From NCBI GenBank assembly GCA_016110215.1, contig JADWQD010000011.1, positions 1,240,001-1,304,000 of the forward strand: DNA of 64,000 nt, given 5' to 3'. Both the position numbers and the translations under genes were made by a program. The notes below the pieces were generated by a model. It was not told the DNA's origin. It saw only the letters and a program-made list of their open reading frames with translations, and ran no database searches. Of this stretch, positions 21,092-33,138 are shown piece by piece. Every line of letters begins with the position of its first letter. Positions within the stretch are counted from its first letter, which is position 1. Source of the stretch: Capronia americana (lineage: Eukaryota; Ascomycota; Eurotiomycetes; Chaetothyriales; Herpotrichiellaceae).

Positions 21092-23523
21092 TCATTCATC
21101 CCATGATGACTTCACCAGCCATTGAGCATGGATGAGCTGCTCGGCCGTGAGTCTCGTTTCCGGTTGCCAGGTCAATAATTCCCGGATGAACCGCATCAGA
21201 CAGTCCTTTTCCGGTCCAGGATCAATGACGGTGATGAACTCTTCGAACGAGGTCCTGACAATGGGAATCTCTGAGATCCAATTACCTGTTCGACTTGTTA
21301 GTGGGCGTCCCACGATAGCTTGCGATGGCGATCGAGGGGACTCGCGATTTCACACTCACCGTATTGGTCAAAGAAGATGCGGAAAAGGGGGCTTTCCCGG
21401 ATCATGGCCAGCGGTGGGAGGCCAAGATAGGCAATGTACTGAGCCAGTGCTATTGGGAGTTGATATTGGCCTCGCCCGTCAACGGGGTCGAAGAGCTTCC
21501 GGCCCTCCAAGAGCTCGAGTGTCTGATGATGTCTGTGAGCGAAGGTTCAAGGCTCATCCTTCTTGCTTACCATGACACCCAGCGACCATATATCAACGGG
21601 GGTTCCCCAAGGAAGCTTCAGCAGCGCCTCTGGAGCTCGATACTCACCCGACAGCAACCCCGTCTGATTTGCTGGCGCCGCCAACCGCATGGCGCCGAAG
21701 TCTGTAAGGACGGGCACGCCCTGGGGTTGAAAGCCGGGATTTCGACTTGTGTAGATGCGCATTCCGTTATGCACAATCGGCACAGTGGGCTCTTTTAGCT
21801 CCTTGTCTTCAACATCCTGGAGGATAACTGGATCTCCTGTTGCCGTGAGGACGTTTTGTCGCGAGATATCTGCGCAACGATCAGAGCACAGCACAGCTTT
21901 TCGGAAGCCACCCCAGGGGGCAGAAGATACCTGTATGGATGACGCCGCAGGTCCGGTGCAGCCAGTGCACAGCGTACGCCAATTTCAGGATCAGACTCCT
22001 TACCAGAGTCTTTGGGAGTAGGAATGATTTTTGTACCTCGTCGAGGCTCCTCCCTTCAGCCTCCGCTACGATGCACAAGTATCGTCCATGCGGTCCGTAG
22101 AGCTCGAAGGTTTCGAGAGGAAGACGCGTGAAAGCGACGCCCGGATGATTGTCTCCTTCCGCAAAAGACTTGAGCCGTTGGAGCATGTTGACTTCATTAA
22201 CGGCCGGCGACCCTGGCGATTCATCTTGAACACAGACCTTGAGGGAGACGTGTTTCTTCGAACTGCAAGACAGTCATTTGACATGTAATACTGAGACGCA
22301 GGGCCTACCTACATCTCATCTCGCGCAAGCCACACGGTGGACGTTTGCCCAAACCCCAGCTTTGCAATGACCCGGTATCGCTGATTGTACAGGTCGCCAA
22401 GTTTGACTGGGTAGTATCGCTTCTGAACAGACACGAGAATTGCTTGTTCTTCGACCAGCTTCCTGGCTGTGCTCATGGCCGGGTTTCCCTTCATGCTCAT
22501 GTTCACGTTGGTGCTCATGGCGTTGTGGGGGCACATGGGGTGGTGGGCGCTTGTGGAATTATAGGTGTTGTTTGTCTTCATGGCATTCATGTTAGTATTG
22601 TTGTTGTTGTTGGTTGTGGCGTTCATGTTGATGGGCATGGTATTGTAGGTGCTCAAGTTGGATTCTACGGTACTATAGCTATTCGTGCTTCTGTTGATGG
22701 CGTTGCTGGGGTTCGTGGAATTGTAGGTGTTTATGCTTGTGTTCATGCTCATGCGCATGATGCTGTCCCTGGCCATGTTGGTGCTTTTCTTCGCTATGAT
22801 GCTACTCTTCGTAATGGCCTTCCTCCCCTGACTGGGGTAGTTGTTTGCGGTGGTCTTTTTGCTTCCGCTGGTGTTGAAGTATGGGAGGGAGTCCTGGTCT
22901 GTCCTCCTATTCATGCTAGGGTTGCTGTCTCTGGTCATTTCCGTAGGGCTGTTCAAGGGTGGGTACATGTTCCTGTCCATAACAATCATCTTGTTCGGGC
23001 CCATATTTATGTTCCTGTTCCTATCAAAGTTCTCGTCCATATTCTGGCCCCTGTTCGAGGTCTGCCTGGAGCCTATGTTCTGACTTGTGTTCATGGCTTC
23101 GTTCGGGTCCATAGTCCTGTCCGTGGTCAAATTCCTGTTTGGTGCCATCATTATGCTCTTGTAGGGCCCCGTCGCCGTGTTCCTGGTTCTGCGCTTGGCT
23201 ATGTTCTCGTTCCCGTTCCGCTTCTGGTCCGTGGGCTGGCTCACGTCTCTGGTTTGGCTCGTGTCCATCATGATCACGCTCAGTTCCATGGTCCTCTTCA
23301 CAGCCGTACCCGTGGGTGGTGATATCCTGCTCCAGCTCTCATTGTGCTCCATTTCCACAATCCTGCTCAGGTCCATTAGCCGCTTCGTATCCATGGCCAT
23401 CCTTGTGCCCGTCATGGCCTTCCCCAACTCTATTGTCTTCTCCATAACCGCACTAGTGGCTACTTTCCCGCGCCAGTCATCCTTGCCCTGCCTTTCCACG
23501 ATCGGGTTCGGGTTCGGGTCCAT
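21092..23523 (-). CDS. SRPK-like protein kinase with low-complexity N-terminal extension
   Basis: Exons 22313-23523, 21931-22262, 21571-21869, 21360-21522 and 21092-21285 give 732 residues; the introns (50, 61, 48 and 74 nt) all keep phase. Residues from about 370 are an SRPK-type kinase: YYPVKLGDLYNQRYRVIAKL, glycine loop LGFGQTSTVWLARD, lysine K412 (VSLKVC), catalytic Asp515 in VIHTDISRQNV (split by intron 2), DFG at 571-573, then LSGEYRAPEALLKLPWG and DIWSLGVMTLELLEG. Catalytic residues look intact. SRPKs phosphorylate SR splicing factors; the many fungal SRPK-like paralogues are mostly of unknown role. Residues 1-360 are a Met/Asn/Thr/Arg-rich, roughly six-residue-periodic region not found in the family. 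ATG 23523 is in frame; the true start could vary within this region. Confidence 0.8.
22440..23470 (-). repeat. Degenerate hexapeptide-periodic coding region
   Basis: In the kinase N-terminus Met/Ile recur every six residues over long runs, e.g. TMDPNE-AMNTSQ-NIGSRQ and HPMCPH-NAMSTN-VNMSMK. At DNA level this is an 18-bp period, strongly diverged. Boundaries are approximate. Confidence 0.55.
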
Positions 23524-25548
23524 ATTTCTCGGCGGATGCTTGTCCGTCTTCTTTCTCCTTTCATTGATGCAGTTACGTAGGGCTAGACACGGTGGAAGGG
23601 GAAGACGAAGGAGAATATGATGAGGTGGTGAGGGTGGTGAATGCGGCGGCGGACACGATGTGTTGGCGATTGTGGTCGTACTGAAGTGTATGTCTTAAGC
23701 TTAACTTAGGCGCCCTTCTGTTAGGCGGTGTGGTGCGCCCAAGCAAGCAACCCCGCCTCCCCGCCTCCCCGCCATGGCCTCCCTGGCCACTCAACAGGAG
23801 CCCTTAGGCTGGGTTCTCTTGTTAGCGGCGTCAACTCCCCCTCCAGAAAATGCTGAGTGCTAATTACGGTGCCTGGACATGGTAGATTTCCCCATGTCTA
23901 TCATCCCGGCAGATCGGTGTCTTGCCATCGCTGTCGCTTGAGACTGACAGGGCTGGGAGCGGCCTGTCTGGGTCACACAAGAATCCGTCTGGTTTGCGAC
24001 ATCTTCGTCGCGAATCAAGACACGAGGCCTGTTTTTTTATCATGACTGACGCTGTCATAGTTGAGGAAACCTTTTCCGACCATGCCCAGGCTCCACCTAC
24101 CTTGATCTGCTGTAAAACCCTCGCCTTATCAGTTCGGCGGTGGCACCTTCGCAGATCGTCCGAGACCGTGTCAATATTCCAGCCATCCTTACGCGCCGGC
24201 AAGGACCAGAAGGAGGAGTGAACAGGCTACCCATTGGAGTGATGAGGGATTTATCCGCACGTCAAGCAATGGCTGTCGTTCGCAATGGCATCTCGACAAT
24301 CGGCCTTGTTCCCTTCGGGCTGAGAAGCGGTTATCCTAAAGCATGGTCGATCCTTTTTGGCGGCGTGAAGCTCGCCACTGGCATGCCAAATCTCAGCCAA
24401 ATCTCAGCCAAACCTGACCACAGGTCTTCATCAAAACATATCCCCACCACCGTCATTGTTTAGAGACTGAAGGCTGGGTTCCTCTGCTTCAGTGCCATAT
24501 CTCGTGGGCCGAAGCCGAACAGCCACGGATTTGTAAGCGACAGCCGTACCTTGCGGATGTGGACGAACAGAAGATCAATGAAAAGAACGGATAAATGAGG
24601 TGGTTACAACCCTCCACTTGGTGTCACCAAAGTTGGTGAGGTAGCGCTCGATGGCTTCGAGTCCATTCTAGAGGCGCATCTACGGGTCTACGGGTCTGAC
24701 TGTGAACCTGACCACCGGTACATCCCCGTAGAGGTCGGCAAGGCGCGTATCACAGACGACGTGGAAGGCTTGTTTGTAAGTCTCTTGTGGTTCGAGCTAT
24801 CGAGCTGCGAGGATGTAACACCATGCCAGTGTGAAGATCGAGACAAGGTGACTGCATTGTCGACGCTTGGACGTCGGCCAGGCCGAAAAGCCATTGCCAT
24901 TGAAACTGACAGTGATATGATAGTCGACACGATTCGAGGCCCAGGCCCTTCTAGACTGCAGGTGTGTTTTGACGTCTCGTTCCTCGAGGACGTTCTCTGG
25001 GAAGTTAATGGCACCTGGGCTCGCGTCAAGCTCCGATTTTGAGGAACGGAGGTGTTTGCCTAAGGATGCTGATTTCATCGCCAGCCGTGTCAAACAGTGC
25101 CGTCGAGCGGTACATCAAATTGCACTGCCCTCTGACTCTGGCTCTGCATCTGTGTCTGTACGTAGCTGTATCTGAGACCGCGTCTCTGGGTCCATCTAAA
25201 GCCCATGGCCAAGAGGACACAAGAGCAATAAAGGAGCCCAGTAGAAGCGGTAGAAAATGGTTGCGGCGGAGCGCTACGGGCCCCACGCCAAAAATGAAGC
25301 GATTTGAAATACGTACGAGTACAGAGTATCCTATTGAAAGGCCGATACCCTGGCTCACCCATTGTCTAATGAGCAGCTCATTCAGTTATAAAACCTCACT
25401 CCTCGCTTTTTACTCCTCAGTCGCCTCGAAGTGAACCATTTCTGCGACTTCATATTGTGTGCGCGCGGGTCGATCCCTAAAGCACGACCAAGGAGCCGGA
25501 GGGGACAAAGAAAGAACGGTTGGTCATCGAGCCACTACTCGGTACATC
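23524..25548. other. Long intergenic region (2 kb) between the kinase and methionine sulfoxide reductase genes
   Basis: Holds the promoters of both divergent genes. The only stretch with a protein-like look is the open frame at 24599-25042, listed separately. The rest shows nothing I can identify. Confidence 0.5.
24599..25042 (+). other. Unassigned open frame, possible orphan exon or gene relic
   Basis: The frame is open for 444 nt after a TGA at 24596 and reads as fairly balanced protein (VGEVALDGFESILEAHLRVY, HRYIPVEVGKARITDDVEGL, DVSFLEDVLWEVNGTWARVK). The first ATG is at 24761, a third of the way in. A consensus GTAAGT donor sits inside it at 24775. I recognise no family. It could be an exon of an unannotated gene, a relic, or chance. 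Confidence 0.25.
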
Positions 25549-26350
25549 ATGGTACGTTACAGGCTCTCCTCGTCAGAACAGATATTTGAGCACTGCTCAA
25601 ACAAAGCAATCCAATTCCTGAATCTGGGCCCCCAGTCTGATCTGATCTGAATCTCGTCTGATCGCAGCCTCACGCCGAACATTCCGACTTCGCCAAACCC
25701 GGCGTGCAGACCACCAAGCCCGCGGCGTACCAGCAGGCCCTCGCCAGCCTGGCATCCCTATGCGAGGGCCAGCGGAACTGGGTGTGCAACCTCGCCAATG
25801 CGGCGTCCCTGCTCTGGCATCTGCACCACTCGTTGCCACGGGGGAATGCCGTCAACTGGGCGGGATTCTACGTGCGGGACCCGCGCGCGCCAGAGAAGCA
25901 GCTGATCCTGGGTCCGTTTATGGGGAAGGTCGCTTGCCAGACCATCGCGCTGGGGAAGGGCGTGTGTGGCACGGCGGCGGTGGGCCGGGATGGGAGTGGT
26001 CGGGGGGAGACGTTGGTTGTTAGAGATGTGGATGCCTTTCCTGGGCATATCGCTTGCGATGGCGAGAGTCGGAGTGAAATTGTGGTGCCGATCAGGGATG
26101 CTGGTGGCAAGGTGAGTGAAGTCGTTCGACTGCCAGCTGCTTGATTTCCATCATGGTTTTGGTCTTTCCGTGAGGAGTGCTGTCCGTGGTTTGCGCAATC
26201 AGGGGTGCATCAATGTTGACCTCGTGCTGTGTGTTGTAGGTCGTCGGCGTGATTGATATCGATTGTGCCGAACTCGACGGCTTCAACGAGGATGATCAAA
26301 AGGGATTGGAAGCAATAGCAGATTTACTGGGACACGCCTGTGACTGGTAG
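25549..26350 (+). CDS. Free methionine-R-sulfoxide reductase (GAF-domain)
   Basis: Exons 25549-25551, 25668-26111 and 26240-26350 give 185 residues. The enzyme reduces free L-methionine-R-sulfoxide using thioredoxin and protects against oxidative stress in the cytosol. It is a single GAF domain: EGQRNWVCNLANAASLLWH, VNWAGFYV, LGPFMGKVACQTI, FPGHIACDGESRSEIVVPI, VIDIDCAELDGF and a terminal HACDW. The three cysteines expected for catalysis and resolution are at 91, 101 and 131, close to yeast Cys91/101/125. The first exon carries only the ATG, followed by a GTACGT donor and a 116-nt intron; exon 2 begins PHAEHSDF, matching the usual MPHA start. Length and ends fit the family. Confidence 0.9.
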
Positions 26351-26597
26351 TGAAAGAACGGGGAGGCAATTTTCACTTTTCAACGAGGACTTTCCTCGAG
26401 TTGACTTTGATCTCCTCTCCTGACATTCTGTTGTGCCATGTGTGTTGGGTATCTCAATTCCCTCGCTGGAAATGCTATCTATGACCTCCCATGTAACCAG
26501 CGCCGGGCTACTTCAACTCTGTTCCGGTGATTGTGCCGTGATGTTTTCCTGGTAGAAAATCTCATCCCTCACCCCACCCCAAGGCGTTTTCTTTCTT

Positions 26598-28278
26598 TCA
26601 CATCTGCATATTTGCGCCTTCCTTGAAATTCGCACCTGCTCTGGAGCTCTTGATGATTCTGGAAACCTGCTCCTCCAGTTCATCCCAGTCATCAGTCGTG
26701 ACCTGCGTCATTGTGGTGTTGAAATACTTCTGGATTTCCATCAACTTCTCCCAATCCTGCCGATTGCTGATAAAGGTGACGGCGACGCCGACACGTCCAA
26801 ATCGACCGGTCCGTCCAATACGGTGAAGATAGGTCTGAGGATCCGCGACGTATTTGCCGTGGCCAACGAATTTGTCGGGAACGTCATAGTTCACGACCAT
26901 GGACACTGACTGGACGTCGATCCCTCGAGCAAGGAGGTTGGTAGTTATCAAGACCTTTGCGTGGCCCATGCGGAATGAGTCAATAATGAGATCGCGCTGT
27001 GTTCCTTCGTACCCGCCGGTCAATGACGCGACCTTGTGGCCCTCAGCTGTCATGCGTTGTTCGATGTTGAGTGCAGTTTCTCGAGTCTAGCCAATGATTA
27101 GCCGACCGAAACCCCTTGCCAGTGAATGGGCTTCCTACCTTTACAAAGATGATGGACGAGCCAATCGTCATCAGACCATAGAATTTGACCAGGACGTCGT
27201 ACTTGGCTTGATCACTGTCACAGTCAAGGTAAATCTGTTTGATGCCTTCGACGGTCAAGTCCTTGTGCTGGAGAGTCATTTGATTTGCATTAGGAGCGAA
27301 TGTCTGAGCATATTGGACGACATTGTCTGGGAAGGTGGCGGAGAAGAGAACGATCTGGACGTTTTTGGGCAGCAGTCTGGGAGGTCATTAGTGAAAACAC
27401 ATACAGGCATCGATGCTTGAGACGTACGCCTTGACACGGATGCATTGATCACCGAGACCTTGTTGATCGAGCATGTTGTCGGCCTCATCCAAGACCAGAA
27501 TTTTGAGTTGTCGGACGTCCATGACCCGCCTGCGAATCATGTCCATGACCGTGCCAGGAGTTCCCACGACCACCGCCGCTTCAATTCTACGGGAGCGTGC
27601 AGCTGCGTCTTGAGGAACGGCGGCTTCGACCTTGAGACCTTCAACGAACGCGCCCATAACCTTCACGACGCCCACGATCTGACGAGCCAGTTCTCTGCTG
27701 GGAGCCAGGACCAGCCCTTGCGGAGTCTTGCGCATAGTTTCACTGCTCAGATCCAGACGGTGTAGGATGTTGAGCACGAAGGCAGCGGTCTTGCCAGTTC
27801 CAGACTGTGATTGACCGATGAGATTCTGAGGAGGATTCATCAGGAGGAGGGGAAGGGTTTTCTCTTGGACTTTGGAGGGCTTTCGGAAGTTCATGTTGGT
27901 GACGCCTTTGAGGATATCATCGCTCCTGCAAAACGGTCAGCATCTCGCTGTGCTACACCCGCTCAACGCAACTCACAAACCCAATTGCTCGAACGAAGTG
28001 GCCGAGTACAGAGGGTTGTTGGGGTCTGCCTGCATGTCCGCCAACTTGACCTCGACCTCGAACTCCGGCTCCTGTAGTGTGGACCCTCCAAAGGGCTGTG
28101 TGGCTCCATCGAGTTGTCCATTGTCCTCCGGCGCCGTTTCTGGCTGCTTGCCGTTGGTATCGATGGTGGCAGGAGGAGTCTCAGTGGTCGGGGAGGCAAC
28201 CTCGTCTGCCCACGAGGTTGACTCGGGTTTGGTCACGCGGTCTGCCAGAGAGCCGCTGCCGGAAGGTGTTTCTGACAT
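26598..28278 (-). CDS. DBP5: ATP-dependent DEAD-box RNA helicase DBP5 (mRNA export)
   Basis: Exons 27977-28278, 27428-27925, 27139-27376 and 26598-27086 give 508 residues; introns of 51, 51 and 52 nt all keep phase. DBP5 acts at the cytoplasmic face of the nuclear pore, where Gle1/InsP6 and Nup159 control its removal of export factors from mRNA; it also helps translation termination. All helicase motifs are visible: Q motif (FRKPSKVQEKTLP), I SGTGKT (about 142-147), Ia APSRELARQ, GTPG, II DEAD (about 247-250), III SATF, IV-V region ARGIDV and VI HRIGRTGRFG. The N-terminal 90 residues are the usual variable Ser/Thr/Pro/Glu-rich part ending NPLYSATSFEQLGL. ATG 28278 is preferred over 28380, which lies in non-conserved sequence. 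Confidence 0.95.
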
Positions 28279-28872
28279 GGTGATTACTGCAAAACTGACC
28301 TCCGGTTGAGTGGTGATTTGTTTGAGGAACGGTGAGAGTGTCTCGGACGGCGCAAGTGTGGTGAGGTGGAAGTGAAACAAAGAAAGACCTGCCCTGCCGC
28401 TGGCTAAAAATACAGCAAAAGAGCCCTTGATTTGCTTGTTGGAATTCCCTCGAGTCTGTGCTCTATCCCAACCGCGAGTCAGGCTGAAATGAGACTGTGA
28501 AAGGCACGGTCGAGATAATCAGGCTGTTGCGACGAAACGTGAAAGGCCAGCTCGAAAATTCGCAACCACGTGTCGGCGCGGGCGGTGATGCGGGGTGACG
28601 CCCTTGTCACTGCGTCTAGGCGGCTTGTGCCTGGACCAAACGCGTTGGGGATGCCCGTGCCTTCACGAATGCGCCGATGAGCCGCCGACGTGGTGGCTGA
28701 TGCTGTCGTTTGATTGAATGGGCTTCCCCGCCAATTACTGTGCCGTCCCTCAAATGCAGCGTCCCCGTCACGTCGCACTGCCACTAAGATCGAAATATAC
28801 CGGAGGATTGCTGCGTCTACGTCCAGGTCTTTGAATGATGCGGTTCGAACCGACTGCTCCTCTGCAACCACG
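28279..28872. promoter_or_regulatory. Shared divergent promoter, DBP5 / BZZ1
   Basis: A 594-bp region between two divergent starts and therefore the upstream region of both genes. No element is called. Confidence 0.55.
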
Positions 28873-31174
28873 ATGGCTCAGCTTGCGACTGTCAGCTTTG
28901 GCGCCGAACTCAAGGTTGGTTTGGAGCGCCCTGCGCCCGCGCATACACTGACACTTGTTGCAGGACGGCTACAAACCGGTCGACAACTGGGTCGGCCTGG
29001 GCATTAGCTGGCTGACCGAGATCCAAGAATTCTACCAAGAACGCGCGGCCATCGAGAAGGAATACAGCCAGAAGTTGACCGCGTTGGCAAAGAAATACTA
29101 CGACAAGAAATCCAAAAAGTCCAGCAATCTCAGTGTCGGCGACAATCCCGCCCTCACCCCAGGTTCTCTCGAGGCAGCCTCTCTGACGACGTGGACCACC
29201 CACCTCACGACGCTCGAAGCCCGGGCGAACGAACATGCCAAACTCGCACAGGACTTGACGAGTCAGGTGGTCACTCCGCTGGAATACAATGCGCGGAAAC
29301 TTGAGGAACTACGGAAAAGCCACGCCGACTATAATGCTAGACTGGTCAGGGAGAGGGACTCGTCGTATGGAGATCTCAAGAAATTGAAGCAGAAGTATGA
29401 TGCTGTCTGTCAAGAGGTCGAGAACCGGAGGAGAAAGGCCGAATCCTCCATGGACAAAAGCAAGGCCCAGAGCACATACAACCAGCAACTGATGGAGATG
29501 AACAACGTCAAGAACACCTATTTGATCGGGATCAACGTTGCCAACAAGATGAAAGAATGCTACTACCACGAGTACATACCGGAATTGTTGGACTCACTCC
29601 AAGATCTCAACGAGACCCGTGTCTCGAAATTGAACTCGATATGGCTGGTCGCTGTGGCCCTGGAGACGAACACGCTGAAACGGAGCGTGGAGCACTTGAC
29701 ACGCCTCTCGGCAGAAATCCCCAGGAACAATCCGAGCCTTGACAGCAACATGTTTGTCCGCCACAACGCTGTACAGTGGCAGGAGCCGTCGGACATGGTC
29801 TTCGAACCGTCTCCAGTCTGGTTGGATCAAGACCATATGATGACGGATGAGATGTCGAAAGTGTTTCTGCGTAACATTCTCCAGCAGAGCAAGCCTCTCA
29901 TCAACTCGCTCAAGACAGATGCCGACCAGAAACGAAGAGAGCTGGAAAGCGTCAAGCAAACCCGCCGGAACATCCGAGAAGGCAAAGACAGGCGCGATGA
30001 AGTCGCCTGCGTCGTTCAACAATTTATGGTGCAGGAGGACCTACATGCCATCGAAAGGAAACGACTGACGGCGGAAGTGGAGACGTCGACCATCACCTCG
30101 GTCGTGGGCGATCTCAGCATGTATGGCAAGAGCCACGCCTTCAAGACCGAGACGTTCAAGATTCCGACCAACTGTGACCTCTGTGGCGATCGTATATGGG
30201 GTTTGAGTGCAAAGGGCTTCATATGTACCGACTGTGGTTTCACGTGCCACAGCAAGTGTCAAATGAGAGTACCGGCGGATTGTCCGGGGGAACAGACAAA
30301 GGAGGAGAAGAAGAAGTTAAAGACCGAGCGGCAAGCAGCTGCCATGGCCGCTGTCGCCGCGCCTCCGCCGGCCTTGAACGGTGCTACTTCCCCTCCACCT
30401 TTGGTGAGACAAGACACGATGAACAGTCTGTCGTCTGGGTATGCCGCGAGCGCCACGAGGTCATTATCGGGTGGAGTTCCAAGGATATCGACCATGGATG
30501 AGCAGGTCGCCAGCTCACCATTGACGCAAGCAATGTCGAATCCTGTCTCAGCAGGGGGCGCCCCAAGGCGAAACCGGATTGTTGCTCCGCCTCCATCAAC
30601 CTACGTTAGTGCGGCTGTCCCGGACTTGTCTTCGAACGGGAGCGCCCAGCCGAGAGGTAAGATGTTGTATTCCTATGAAGCAAGAGACCAGGGTGAATTG
30701 TCTCTGTCGGAAGGTACCGAGGTGAAGATACTAGAACCTGACGGTAAGTGAGCTCAGCCCGCAATCGACATGGACTGACAAGCGTCAGACGGCGGCTGGA
30801 CCAAAGTTCAGGCTGGACCGGGCAGAGAAGGCGTGGTGCCTACCGCTTATTTGGAGGAGCTGCCCACTCCTGCAAGCACACCAGCGCACGAACGAACACC
30901 GTCATTGTACTCCAACTCAAGCGCCTCGCTCGCCTCGTCGAACGTCGCAACAAAGAAAAAGCAAGGCCCAGCAGTGGCACCCAGACGCGGAGCCAAGAAG
31001 GTCAAATACGTCGAGGCCCTGTACTCCTACACGGCGCAGAGTGAGGCCGAATTCGACATGACGGAAGGCGAGAAGTTCATCCTCATCAGTATGGGCACGG
31101 GTGACGGGTGGGCAGACGTGGAAAAGAATGGCGAGACAAGGAGCGTCCCCGCAAACTACATCCAGGAGGTATAG
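28873..31174 (+). CDS. BZZ1: BZZ1-like F-BAR/SH3 actin-patch protein
   Basis: Exons 28873-28914, 28964-30743 and 30789-31174 give 735 residues, the normal length. BZZ1 binds membrane through its F-BAR domain and recruits the WASP (Las17)/type I myosin machinery at endocytic actin patches. Domains in order: F-BAR about 10-275 (DNWVGLGISWLTEIQEFYQE, IEKEYSQKLTALAKKY), a long coiled-coil region, a C1 zinc-finger domain about 405-453 (HAFKTETFKIPTNCDLCGDR, CSxC-type CTDCGFTCHSKC), a Pro/Ser-rich linker, and two SH3 domains at about 580-634 and 680-735 (ALYSYTAQSEAEFDM, ending VPANYIQEV). The short first exon encodes MAQLATVSFGAELK, typical of the family. Introns are 49 and 45 nt. Starts 594 bp from DBP5. 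Confidence 0.94.
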
Positions 31175-32047
31175 ATTGGTGTTCTCTAGAATGGTCTGGC
31201 CATGGCATCAACTGTTTTCCAAGCGTGATTATCAGCGTCATCAAAGCATTATTGAAGCCAGTATGCGGGAAGTTTGTCTCTTTCTGTTCAGCACAGTCCG
31301 TCCGTTACACTGGAAGAGACTTTCAGCCCTATCGACGACAATGGTGAGTGCGGCTTCACTCGAGCCGTAATCTCAACATGGCGAAGGGGATACGAGAGAT
31401 TCATCCAGCCCCCCTTCGGCCTCGCTTGTGGCGTCAAGTGATTGGACAAGGCCAACCCAGCCCGAAAAGTTGTTTTCAAACCTCCCTTTTTACTTTCCAC
31501 GTCTCCCTTCAGCTCGATGGTTTTGGCTTGCTCACAATCCCCTCGATTGGACCAGCAGTCTGGCCGGCGGGCAAATGTTCCAATGCTCGCCGGAGCCAAG
31601 CATGCAATGGTTTAGCGAAGAACACGAGCGGCAAGGCATTCTCGCTGCCCTTGACCAACCAGCCTCGCACCCGTCTCGCCTGTACCCAGGGTTTCGGCCG
31701 CATCTTATCGAGAAGCTTTGAACCTCCAAGCTTGGCCATTGCTTGCCCTTCGCTTTGCTAAGGTCCAAGTGTCACGAGCCGGCCGAAGCAGGAAGGGGAC
31801 TTTTGGCCAACGCCTAGCATCGCCGTGCATGTTCCCTATTTGGCTTTGAGACATTGCAAAGCCAGGATGCGTGAAAGTCTATCTTATTCCAGGGTCCGAG
31901 AGCCAGTGCCGACGACGAAGATAAAGTACGAGGCTGGCCCCCCGGTTCTCTGGACGAGGCAAGAACTTTCCCACGTTTTCTGCCGTGATAGATTGTTCCC
32001 TGCTTGAAGGTTCCGCCAGACAGCCTAACCAAGGGGCGTGGGAAAAA
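31175..32047. other. Intergenic region, BZZ1 3' end to membrane-protein gene
   Basis: No gene seen. A missing first exon of the downstream membrane protein, carrying a signal peptide, might lie here but I could not find a convincing one. Confidence 0.4.
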
Positions 32048-33138
32048 ATGGCTGAGAGTATTGCTACTGTGACCCGAATCCCGAGACTCACGGCGAAGAC
32101 CATCCCAGCCAGCCCCATCACTGCTGCTCCCTCACTGACACACCAGCGTGAGCTGCTCAAGAGAGACGAGACGGTCGGCGAAGACACCTGTGGATGGGTA
32201 AATGGCGATCTGAGTGAGTTTTGTTTTCCAAGCCCCCATCAATCGAAGACTCCTCCCGCAGAACCCCATTGACTGACTTCTGCGTCTCTCTCTCTCTGCA
32301 CTCTCCGAAGACACCCCGCTCGTCTGCGATTATCCATACTATGAGCCCTGTCTGTGGTCGCCGGAGCTGCACGCGGTGGGTTGCTGCGGCGGTGCGGCCA
32401 CGACAGACTGCGCCTGGGTTACATCGTGTGTGCCTTACTCGATGGTGGACAACGGCTGTGACTCGGCATGCCAGGCAAATTACCTGAACACCGTGTGGTA
32501 AGTAGGATAAGCGGCCCCTGGTCTTTGGGTTTGGGTCAATCCTACCCGTCCGACGCGTCCACGAGAGAGCTCCATCGACTGACCGTGACACTTTTTGTCT
32601 GTTGCGTACACACAGTGATGAAGGATATCCCCTGTGTGCGACAGCCACGTTCGGCGGTCCAGAAGGATACACGTACCTTTCCTGCACCGACACGGTCGGC
32701 CCCACGGACACGATGATGTTGACGTACTACGGCGGCAACGCCTCCTCTATCGCCGGCCTCCCGCGTTACTTCTCCGACTACTGGTTCAGCAGCAGCAGCA
32801 CCGCGACCGACACGTCCTCGGCGACCACCGGCACAGCGACCAGCGACGCCGATTTCGACCACACCTTGTCCTGGTTCTCGGCGCACAGGACCATCATCAT
32901 CGGCGCGATCGCCGGCTTTTGCGGCTTGGTCTTCCTGCTGCTCGTCGGGTGTTGTGTCTTTAGGAGGAAGAGCGCGAGCCGCGGCGTTTACAGGCCCGCC
33001 GTGTCGGTGCCGCCGGTCTATACGATGCAGGCGCCAAGTACTAGCCAGGAGGCGTATCCGATGATGCAGTACCAGGGCTATGGCTCGGGGTATCAGGGAC
33101 CGGATTACGGGCGTGTGTATGTCGCGGCGAACAAGTGA
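32048..33138 (+). CDS. Cysteine-rich single-pass membrane protein (Mid2/WSC-like architecture)
   Basis: Exons 32048-32213, 32311-32497 and 32616-33138 give 291 residues. The extracellular part has about a dozen cysteines in a pattern frequent in fungal surface proteins (TCGWVNGD at the start, HAVGCCGG, CAWVTSC, NGCDSACQANY), then a Ser/Thr-rich stalk (STATDTSSATTGTATS), one membrane segment (TIIIGAIAGFCGLVFLLLVG) followed by CCVFRRK, and a Pro/Tyr/Gln-rich tail ending DYGRVYVAANK. This resembles stress-sensor or mid2-like proteins, but function is unknown. No signal peptide follows ATG 32048 (MAESIATVTRIPRL), so a 5' exon may be missing. Introns of 97 and 118 nt have consensus ends and restore the frame. 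Confidence 0.7.

Noticed and set aside
22345..23322. 325-residue plus-strand Val/His/Gly-rich open frame
   Set aside because: Antisense of the repetitive kinase N-terminus; periodic because the sense strand is periodic.
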